The position numbers and the translations under genes were made by a program. Shown in pieces: positions 58,056 to 64,000 of a DNA stretch of 64,000 nucleotides (position 1 is the first letter of the stretch; every line of letters begins with the position of its first letter). This DNA comes from Pseudomonas fluorescens (GTDB taxonomy: Bacteria > Pseudomonadota > Gammaproteobacteria > Pseudomonadales > Pseudomonadaceae): positions 5,123,501 through 5,187,500 of the forward strand of contig NZ_CP148752.1 in NCBI RefSeq assembly GCF_040448305.1, written 5' to 3'. Below the pieces are notes generated by a model. It had not been told where the DNA came from, ran no database searches, and saw only the letters and a list, made by a program, of their open reading frames with translations.

Positions 58056-59288
58056 TCATTGCGGGCTTTTCGGTGCGCTTGCATCGGGTTCCGGCGTTTC
58101 AGGGGCTGGCGCAGGATCTTGCGCCGGCACCTGCGGCAGCGCCTCGGGAGCCGTGTTCGGTGAAGCGGCCGGGATCGGTGCCAGCTCCTGCGAAGCCTTG
58201 GCCTCCTGCGTACCGTTTTGTTCAGTCTGGGTCGGCGATGTCTCTGGCGTGGCAGTGGATGCCGGGCTGGAGCGGTAATCGGCGCGACGCTTGAGCTGGA
58301 ACTCCTTCACGGCATTGTTGTGGGCATCCAGGTCGTCGGAGAACACGTGAGTACCATCGCCACGCGCCACGAAGTAAAGGCTGTTGCCCTCCACCGGATT
58401 GAGCGCCGCATGGATGGCTTCGCGACCGACCATGGAAATCGGCGTCGGCGGCAGGCCCGCATTCATGTAGGTGTTATAGGGCGTCGATTCCTTGAGGTGA
58501 GCCCGGGTCAGCTTGCCGCTATAGCGGTCGCCGAGGCCGTAGATCACCGTCGGGTCGGTCTGCAGCAGCATGCCCATCGCCATGCGCCGCACAAACACAC
58601 CGGCAATCTGCCCGCGCTCCTGTGGCACACCGGTTTCCTTTTCCACCAGCGAAGCCATGATCAGCGCCTGGTAGGGTTCGGTGTACGGCGTATCTGCAGC
58701 GCGCTTTTCCCACTCCTTGGCGAGCACTTCATCGAGGCGGTCGTAAGCGGTTTTCAGCACCTCGACATCGGACATGCCCCGCACATAACGATAGGTGTCA
58801 GGGAAGAAGCGCCCTTCCGGAAAAATCCCGGTGTGGCCGAGCTTGTCCATGACCTGGCTATCGCTCAAACCGTTGAGGCTATGATCGAGCTTCTCTTCCT
58901 TGGCCAGCGCTGCGCGGACCTGACGAAAATTCCAGCCTTCGACCAGGGTCAGGCTGTACTGAACCATTTCCCCGCGTTTCCACAGGTCGATCAGGCCTTC
59001 GACAGTCATGCCAGGTTGAATGCGGTATTCACCACTGTGCAGAGGTTGTTTGGCGAGGTTGAAGCGCCAATACACCCGCAGCCAGAATGCGTCCTTGATG
59101 ACGCCACTGGCTTCGAGTCGGTATAAGGTGCGGGTCGGCGTGGTGCCCTTGGGCACATCCAGCAATTGTTCCTGGGCAATGTTCAGCGGCTGTACCAGCG
59201 CAGAATGAATTTTCCAGGCTGAAGCACCCATCAGCAGCCCTGCCAGAACCACTCCGGTTTCCAGCAGCAGCAAGAGTTTACGTCTCAC
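58056..59288 (-). CDS. mltG: Endolytic murein transglycosylase MltG with long C-terminal tail
   Basis: MltG cuts nascent glycan strands at the inner membrane. The 410-residue protein has one N-terminal span (LLLLLETGVVLAGLLMGASAW), a LysM-like part and the YceG catalytic domain with the glutamate in SLVEKETGVPQERGQIAGVF. The family is near 340 residues; here about 70 residues rich in Pro, Ala, Thr and Glu follow the domain (from about 340), probably disordered. It lies 3 bases after pabC and precedes tmk. Confidence 0.94.
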   Translation of the reverse strand: MRRKLLLLLETGVVLAGLLMGASAWKIHSALVQPLNIAQEQLLDVPKGTTPTRTLYRLEASGVIKDAFWLRVYWRFNLAKQPLHSGEYRIQPGMTVEGLIDLWKRGEMVQYSLTLVEGWNFRQVRAALAKEEKLDHSLNGLSDSQVMDKLGHTGIFPEGRFFPDTYRYVRGMSDVEVLKTAYDRLDEVLAKEWEKRAADTPYTEPYQALIMASLVEKETGVPQERGQIAGVFVRRMAMGMLLQTDPTVIYGLGDRYSGKLTRAHLKESTPYNTYMNAGLPPTPISMVGREAIHAALNPVEGNSLYFVARGDGTHVFSDDLDAHNNAVKEFQLKRRADYRSSPASTATPETSPTQTEQNGTQEAKASQELAPIPAASPNTAPEALPQVPAQDPAPAPETPEPDASAPKSPQ

Positions 59289-59291
59289 GTA

Positions 59292-60107
59292 TCAAGCATC
59301 CAGTAGCACACGGGCAATGGTTTGGAGTTTACGGGTGAGCGGCCCAACCGGCCAGTGAAGAGCAGCATAGGCGCGCACCGGCCAGATACCATACACGCTG
59401 TTGCAGACAAAGACTTCGTCAGCCCATTGCAGCTGTTCGAGGGGGATATCGGTGATTTGCGTGGGGATTCCCAGCGACTTGGCTTGAAACAATATTTCGG
59501 CGCGCATCACGCCTGCCACGCCGCAGCGCTTGAGGTCAGCGGTGATGAGCACGCCATCACGCACCAGGAACAAGTTGCTGAACACGCCTTCAATCACGCG
59601 CCCGGCCTGATCGAGCATCAAGCCTTCGGCATGCTCGCTGTCCTGCCATTCGGCACGGGCGAGGACTTGCTCAAGACGATTCAGGTGCTTGAGGCCGGCC
59701 AGTAATGGCTGCCTGGACAATCGCGTGACGCAGGGAAACAGACGTACACCCTGCTCGCCATGCGCGGCTGGGTAAGCCGCCGGTGGATTGCCTTGCAGAA
59801 TGCGTCGGGCCTGGGCCGAAGGATCGGGGGCGTAACCGCGCAGACCGTCGCCACGGGTGAGGATGAGCTTGAGCACCCCGTCACCCAGTGCCGCGGCGTA
59901 GGCCAGCAGTTCGCTGCGGATCAGCCCATGCTCGGCGGTTATCGCCAGGCGTGAGCAGCCATCCGCCAGACGCGACAGATGCCGGTCCAGCAACACGGGC
60001 TGCCCATTGCGCACGGCGATGGTCTCGAACAGACCATCGCCATAAGCCAGGCCGCGATCCTTCAGCGACAAAGCGTCAGCCGGCTGACCGTCGACCCAGC
60101 TGTCCAT
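59292..60107 (-). CDS. pabC: Aminodeoxychorismate lyase PabC
   Basis: PabC makes p-aminobenzoate for folate from aminodeoxychorismate with PLP. The 271-residue fold-type IV protein shows DRGLAYGDGLFETIAV (about 17-32) and the middle region ILTRGDGLRGYAP. Its ATG overlaps the fabF stop by one base (TGATG), so translation is coupled. mltG follows after 3 bases. Confidence 0.95.
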   Translation of the reverse strand: MDSWVDGQPADALSLKDRGLAYGDGLFETIAVRNGQPVLLDRHLSRLADGCSRLAITAEHGLIRSELLAYAAALGDGVLKLILTRGDGLRGYAPDPSAQARRILQGNPPAAYPAAHGEQGVRLFPCVTRLSRQPLLAGLKHLNRLEQVLARAEWQDSEHAEGLMLDQAGRVIEGVFSNLFLVRDGVLITADLKRCGVAGVMRAEILFQAKSLGIPTQITDIPLEQLQWADEVFVCNSVYGIWPVRAYAALHWPVGPLTRKLQTIARVLLDA

Positions 60108-61351
60108 CAGCCTGCGAACCGGCGGAACACCAGCGAGCCGTTGGTGCCGCCAAATCCGAAGGAGTTGGAAACGACCACATCGATATCCATGTTGCGCGCC
60201 GTGTGCGGCACGAAATCGAGATCGCAGCCTTCGTCCGGCTCATCGAGGTTGATGGTCGGCGGCGCTACCTGGCCGTTGATTGCCAGCACGCTGAAGATCG
60301 CCTCGACCGCGCCCGCCGCACCCAGCAGGTGACCGGTCATGGACTTGGTGGAACTGACGGCCAGCTTGTAGGCGTGATCGCCGAACACCGACTTGATCGC
60401 ATTGACTTCGGCCAGGTCGCCTGCGGGAGTCGACGTGCCGTGGGCGTTGATGTACTGCACTTGATCGCCATTGATTTTGGCATCGCGCAGCGCATTGGTG
60501 ATGCAGCGCGCAGCACCCGCGCCATCGGCTGGCGGCGAGGTCATGTGGTAGGCATCGCCACTGGTGCCGAAGCCGATCAGCTCGGCATAGATGGTCGCAC
60601 CACGGGCCTTGGCGTGCTCGAGCTCTTCCAGCACCAGCGCACCGGCACCGTTGGACAATACAAAGCCATCACGGCCCTTGTCCCATGGGCGGCTGGCGCG
60701 GGTCGGCTCGTCGTTGCGGGTCGACAGCGCGCGGGAGGCACCGAAGCCGCCCATGCCCAGACCGCAGGCCGCCATCTCGGCGCCGCCGGCAATCATCACG
60801 TCGGCTTCGTCGTACATGATGTTGCGGGCCGCCATGCCAATGCAGTGGGTACCGGTGGTACAGGCCGTGGCGATGGCGTAGTTAGGTCCCTGTGCACCGA
60901 GGTGGATGGACAGGAAACCGGAAATCATATTGATGATCGAGCCTGGCACGAAGAACGGAGAGATCCGACGTGGGCCAGTCTCGTGCAGCGTGCGGGCGGT
61001 TTCTTCGATATTGGTCAGACCGCCAATACCCGAGCCCATGGCCACGCCGATACGCTCACGGTTGGCGTCAGTGACTTCCAGACCGGAATTGCGTACCGCC
61101 TGAAAACCTGCGGCCAGACCGTATTGAATGAACAGGTCGAGCTTGCGGGCTTCCTTGACCGACAGGTATTCCTCGACATTGAAGTCCTTTACCGAGCCGC
61201 CAAAACGGGTGGAATAGGCAGAAAGGTCGGTGTGTTCGATCAGACCAATGCCACTGCGGCCAGCCAGAATGCCCTGCCAGCTGCTCGGCACATCCGTGCC
61301 CAGTGGCGACAACATACCCATACCGGTGACTACGACGCGTCTACGCGACAC
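60107..61351 (-). CDS. fabF: 3-oxoacyl-ACP synthase II FabF
   Basis: FabF elongates acyl-ACP in fatty acid synthesis. The 414-residue protein shows the nucleophile in ATACTTGTHC (Cys164), NAHGTSTPAGD (His) and KSMTGHLLGAAG (His). The start is a GTG at 61351, with AAGGAG 7 bases before it, giving the usual MSRRRVVVTGMG; the upstream ATG is in the terminator region. It lies after acpP, from which a hairpin terminator separates it. Confidence 0.97.
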   Translation of the reverse strand: MSRRRVVVTGMGMLSPLGTDVPSSWQGILAGRSGIGLIEHTDLSAYSTRFGGSVKDFNVEEYLSVKEARKLDLFIQYGLAAGFQAVRNSGLEVTDANRERIGVAMGSGIGGLTNIEETARTLHETGPRRISPFFVPGSIINMISGFLSIHLGAQGPNYAIATACTTGTHCIGMAARNIMYDEADVMIAGGAEMAACGLGMGGFGASRALSTRNDEPTRASRPWDKGRDGFVLSNGAGALVLEELEHAKARGATIYAELIGFGTSGDAYHMTSPPADGAGAARCITNALRDAKINGDQVQYINAHGTSTPAGDLAEVNAIKSVFGDHAYKLAVSSTKSMTGHLLGAAGAVEAIFSVLAINGQVAPPTINLDEPDEGCDLDFVPHTARNMDIDVVVSNSFGFGGTNGSLVFRRFAG

Positions 61352-61395
61352 AGCACTCTCCTTTTTCAAATGACGACTTTGCATCAGGCCTAAAG

Positions 61396-61430
61396 AAAAA
61401 ACCGCACGCCGTGATGGCAGTGCGGTTTTT
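61396..61430 (-). terminator. Terminator between acpP and fabF
   Basis: On the minus strand AAAAACCGCAC pairs with GTGCGGTTTTTT around a loop, with a T-run. It should end a large share of acpP transcripts, allowing acpP to be made in excess of fabF. Confidence 0.9.
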
Positions 61431-61459
61431 CCATGACAGCGAGCAACGATTACAAACTA

Positions 61460-61696
61460 TTACGCCTGGTGGCTAGTAACGTAGTCGATTGCAGCTTGTA
61501 CAGTAGTGATCTTCTCGGCTTCTTCGTCAGGGATTTCGGTCTCGAATTCCTCTTCCAGAGCCATCACCAGCTCAACGGTGTCAAGGGAGTCGGCACCCAG
61601 GTCTTCAACGAAGGAAGCAGTGTTGACCACTTCTTCTTCTTTAACGCCCAGTTGCTCAGCAACGATTTTCTTGACGCGCTCTTCGATGGTGCTCAT
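61460..61696 (-). CDS. acpP: Acyl carrier protein
   Basis: AcpP carries growing acyl chains on a phosphopantetheine arm. The 78-residue acidic protein has the conserved DSL with Ser37 (GADSLDTVELVMALEEEF). The gene has its own promoter (about 61749-61776) and leader, and a terminator after it. The leader around its ribosome-binding site (AGGAGT) is complementary to the sRNA at 55452-55469, predicting repression by RgsA. Confidence 0.98.
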   Translation of the reverse strand: MSTIEERVKKIVAEQLGVKEEEVVNTASFVEDLGADSLDTVELVMALEEEFETEIPDEEAEKITTVQAAIDYVTSHQA

Positions 61697-61699
61697 ACC

Positions 61700-61718
61700 T
61701 TGTTTTCACTCCTAATGG
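61700..61718 (-). promoter_or_regulatory. RgsA pairing site over the acpP ribosome-binding region
   Basis: The acpP mRNA segment CCATTAGGAGTGAAAACAA (19 bases, minus strand) pairs fully with TTGTTTTACTCCTAATGG of the sRNA if one mRNA base is bulged. It covers the AGGAGT motif, so pairing should block initiation. Confidence 0.75.
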
Positions 61719-61748
61719 ACAAATTCAGGCAGCTGGCCAGTGGGTAAG

Positions 61749-61776
61749 TGTATAGAAAGGCTTTTCAGTTTTTCAA
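61749..61776 (-). promoter_or_regulatory. Promoter candidate of acpP
   Basis: On the minus strand TTGAAA, 16 bases, TATACA. A short hairpin (TTTCAGTT/AACTGAAA) overlaps the -35 region. The implied leader is about 45 bases and includes the sRNA target. Confidence 0.5.
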
Positions 61777-61893
61777 CTGAAAGCTTCACTCCTCAAACCC
61801 GGTGACCCTATGCCTATAAAATAGATTGCAGCTTTATAACGGATTTTAGACAGCTCGTATGACATTTTTTTGAAGCAATCCGTCACATTTGAA

Positions 61894-62634
61894 TTACATG
61901 TACATCCCGCCGTTCACCGGGATTGTAGCTCCGGTAACGTAAGCCGCACCGTCCGACGCAAGAAAAGCGACCACGGACGCGATCTCTTGAGCCTGTCCCA
62001 GACGACCCAGCGGAATCTGCGTCTGCAAGGCTTCACGCTGTGCCTCGGGCAGTTCACGGGTCATATCGGTATCGATGAACCCTGGGGCCACCGAGTTTAC
62101 CGTAATCGAACGCGAACCGACTTCACGCGCCAGTGCACGGCTGAAACCTTCCAGACCGGCCTTGGCGGCAGCGTAGTTTACTTGGCCTGCGTTGCCCATG
62201 GCACCCACAACCGAACCAATACTGATAATTCGGCCCCAACGCGCCTTGGTCATGCCACGCAAAACGCCCTTGGACAGGCGGAACAGACTGTTCAGATTGG
62301 TATCGACAACGTCATGCCACTCGTCGTCTTTCATGCGCATCATCAGGTTATCGCGGGTGATACCGGCATTGTTGACCAGGATCGCCGGCGCACCGAACTG
62401 CTCCTGAATGCTCGCCAGGACTGCAGCCACGGACTCGTCGCTGGTGACGTTGAGCTCAAGACCGGTGCCCTGAATGCCGTTTTCTTTCAGGGTGGCGGCA
62501 ATGCGCTCAGCGCCCGACGCGGAGGTCGCGGTACCCACGACGATGGCGCCCTGACGACCCAGTTCCAGGGCGATAGCCTGACCGATGCCACGACTTGCAC
62601 CAGTGACCAGTGCAACTTTACCTTGCAGACTCAT
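61894..62634 (-). CDS. fabG: 3-oxoacyl-ACP reductase FabG
   Basis: FabG reduces 3-ketoacyl-ACP with NADPH. The 246-residue SDR has TGASRGIGQAIA near residue 12, NNAGITRDNLMMRM, and the catalytic YAAAK. ATG 62634 (MSLQGKVALVTG) is the normal start. It follows fabD by 16 bases and precedes acpP across a 197-base gap with a promoter. Confidence 0.97.
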   Translation of the reverse strand: MSLQGKVALVTGASRGIGQAIALELGRQGAIVVGTATSASGAERIAATLKENGIQGTGLELNVTSDESVAAVLASIQEQFGAPAILVNNAGITRDNLMMRMKDDEWHDVVDTNLNSLFRLSKGVLRGMTKARWGRIISIGSVVGAMGNAGQVNYAAAKAGLEGFSRALAREVGSRSITVNSVAPGFIDTDMTRELPEAQREALQTQIPLGRLGQAQEIASVVAFLASDGAAYVTGATIPVNGGMYM

Positions 62635-62650
62635 GCAAGCTTCTCCTGAT

Positions 62651-63589
62651 TCAGGCCAACGCTGCACGGGCGGCAGCGAAAGCGTCTGGGGTATTGAGGT
62701 TGGATGTCGACACGCCTTCGGCGCAGCGCTTGTTCAGACCGGCCAGCACTTTGCCCGGACCGCATTCGACCAGTTGGGTCGCGCCCCTGGTGGCCAGCAC
62801 CTGGACCGATTCAACCCAGCGCACTGGCTTGTAAAGCTGCTCAAGCAGATCGCGCTTGAGGGTTTCCAGATCGGCAGGCACATCAGCACTGACGTTCTGC
62901 ACCACAGGAATTTGCGGGACCTGCCAGTCGATCGCGGCGATCGATTCGGCGAAACGCTCGGCCGCCGGACGCATCAGCTCGCAGTGGGACGGCACGCTGA
63001 CCGGCAACGGCATGGCGCGCTTGGCACCACGCGCCTTGCAGCCTTCGATGGCGCGCTCGACGGCAGCCTTGGCACCGGCGATGACCACCTGGCCCGGCGA
63101 GTTGAAATTGACCGCACTGACCACTTCGCCTTGCGCCGCTTCGGCACAGGCTGCCAGTACATCGGCATCGTCCAGACCGAGGATGGCGGCCATGCCGCCC
63201 TGCCCCGCCGGAACGGCCTCCTGCATCAGCTGACCACGACGTTCGACGAGCTTCACCGCATCGCCCAGGCTCAGACTGCCTGCCGCGACCAGCGCGCTGT
63301 ATTCACCCAGGCTGTGCCCGGCAACGTAAGCCGGACGTGCGCCACCTTCGGCCAGCCACAGACGCCACAAGGCGATAGAGGCGGTCAGAATGGCCGGTTG
63401 GGTTTTATCGGTTTGATTGAGTTGCTCTTCCGGCCCTTGCTGGGTCAGTGCCCACAGGTCGTAACCCAGTGCATCGGAAGCTTCTTTGAATGTTTCAAGG
63501 ACAACCGGATGTTGTGCGCCCAACTCGGCGAGCATGCCGAGGGACTGCGAACCCTGTCCGGGAAAGACGAATGCGAGGGAAGCAGACAT
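62651..63589 (-). CDS. fabD: Malonyl-CoA:ACP transacylase FabD
   Basis: FabD transfers malonyl to AcpP. The 312-residue protein has FPGQGSQSLGM at the start and the nucleophile in GHSLGEYSAL (near residue 92). ATG 63589 (MSASLAFVFPGQG) is the standard start; the longer open frame adds non-conserved residues. It lies 125 bases after plsX and 16 bases before fabG. Confidence 0.97.
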   Translation of the reverse strand: MSASLAFVFPGQGSQSLGMLAELGAQHPVVLETFKEASDALGYDLWALTQQGPEEQLNQTDKTQPAILTASIALWRLWLAEGGARPAYVAGHSLGEYSALVAAGSLSLGDAVKLVERRGQLMQEAVPAGQGGMAAILGLDDADVLAACAEAAQGEVVSAVNFNSPGQVVIAGAKAAVERAIEGCKARGAKRAMPLPVSVPSHCELMRPAAERFAESIAAIDWQVPQIPVVQNVSADVPADLETLKRDLLEQLYKPVRWVESVQVLATRGATQLVECGPGKVLAGLNKRCAEGVSTSNLNTPDAFAAARAALA

Positions 63590-63714
63590 GTAACAAGCCC
63601 CTAATGATCTTGTCGTCGGAGAGTTGGCGCCCCGCTTTGGGGACGCAAGAAACTGACAGTTGGATGGTCCATCGAACCAAGCGGTCACATTTAAGCATTG
63701 TCCGACGAAAACGC

Positions 63715-64000
63715 CTAAAGCAACAAATCCTCCAGACGACCGTGCAGGCGCTCGGGAAGATTCTCCTGAATCTCGATCAAGGCGCGCGCAATGGCACTCT
63801 GAAACCCCTGGACCCCAGCAGAACCGTGGCTTTTCACCACAATCCCCTGCAAGCCGAGAAAGCTCGCGCCGTTGTGCCGGGCAGGCGCCAGCTCAGCCTG
63901 CAGACGCTTCATCAACGGCAGTGCCAGCGCACCGACCACGCGAGAGGCCACGTTCTTCCTGAACAACGCCTCGATGCGCCCGGCAATCATGGTCGCCAGA
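63715..64000 (-). CDS. plsX: Phosphate acyltransferase PlsX, C-terminal part (runs off the window)
   Basis: PlsX makes acyl-phosphate for phospholipid synthesis. Only about the last 95 residues are inside the window. They include the family segments HNGASFLGLQGIVVKSHGSA and ARALIEIQENLP. The gene continues beyond 64000. It heads the plsX-fabD-fabG-acpP-fabF block seen in many Gammaproteobacteria. Confidence 0.94.
   Translation of the reverse strand, partial: LATMIAGRIEALFRKNVASRVVGALALPLMKRLQAELAPARHNGASFLGLQGIVVKSHGSAGVQGFQSAIARALIEIQENLPERLHGRLEDLLL

Noticed and set aside
1..64000. CRISPR arrays, tRNA or rRNA genes, prophage or insertion sequences
   Set aside because: I looked for regularly spaced repeats, tRNA-like cloverleaf ends and transposase or phage proteins, and saw none. 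The only repeats are palindromic intergenic elements.

Overview
The window is chromosomal DNA from a Pseudomonas, almost certainly of the P. fluorescens group. The evidence is GC-rich coding, the typical paired REP palindromes (GTGGGAGCGAGCCTGCTCGCGA and variants) in many intergenic gaps, the complete plsX-fabD-fabG-acpP-fabF-pabC-mltG-tmk-holB order, a galactonate (dgo) operon, an N-acetylglutaminylglutamine amide (NAGGN) osmolyte cluster, and small proteins of pseudomonad families. I saw no rRNA, tRNA, CRISPR array, prophage or insertion sequence. About 60 genes cover most of the sequence, and most are core functions.

Layout. 1-5.1 kb: methylthioadenosine salvage (mtnA and the divergent MTA deaminase mtaD), then ubiG-mupP-yciK. 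5.5-12.5 kb: two c-di-GMP genes (a GGDEF protein and an RbdA-like PAS-GGDEF-EAL protein), a TenA/PqqC-like protein, an ABC exporter and a DsbA/FrnE-like protein. 12.5-16 kb: trhO, bolA, a DUF2059 protein and fumC. 16-22.3 kb: an EamA transporter, a thiolase, polyphosphate:AMP phosphotransferase and mnmC. 22.4-27.3 kb: the NAGGN operon (amidotransferase, synthetase, M42 peptidase-like protein). 27.4-33.8 kb: small genes (YheU, a divergent CsrA paralogue, YnfA, DUF3309) with an SDR, an LTA-synthase-like membrane sulfatase, a START protein and a YkgJ-like protein. 33.8-37.5 kb: a MocR regulator and an envelope trio (solute-binding protein, DUF4398 lipoprotein, OmpA-like lipoprotein). 37.7-41.6 kb: etfBA and the divergent etfQO. 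41.8-49.1 kb: AraC regulator and alcohol dehydrogenase, then IclR regulator with dgoTDAK. 49.3-55.2 kb: accessory genes (GNAT, MFS, two small proteins, DUF1285, DUF4823, a MoaA homologue, TetR). 55.4-64 kb: the sRNA rgsA, tatD and the fatty-acid/replication block, ending inside plsX.

Connections. The most notable regulatory signal joins two distant parts of the last block. The sRNA at 55391-55509 (RgsA by position and structure) carries an 18-nt segment complementary, with one bulged base, to the ribosome-binding region of the acpP mRNA in the same window. The etfBA/etfQO gap holds a PsrA-type operator against a near-consensus promoter, linking electron transfer from beta-oxidation to fatty-acid sensing. 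The holB-tatD junction lacks the pilZ gene expected there in Pseudomonas and keeps only what may be a C-terminal scrap of it. Several long perfect palindromes have no obvious terminator function and are reported as open questions. No wholly new multi-gene system could be argued from the sequence alone.
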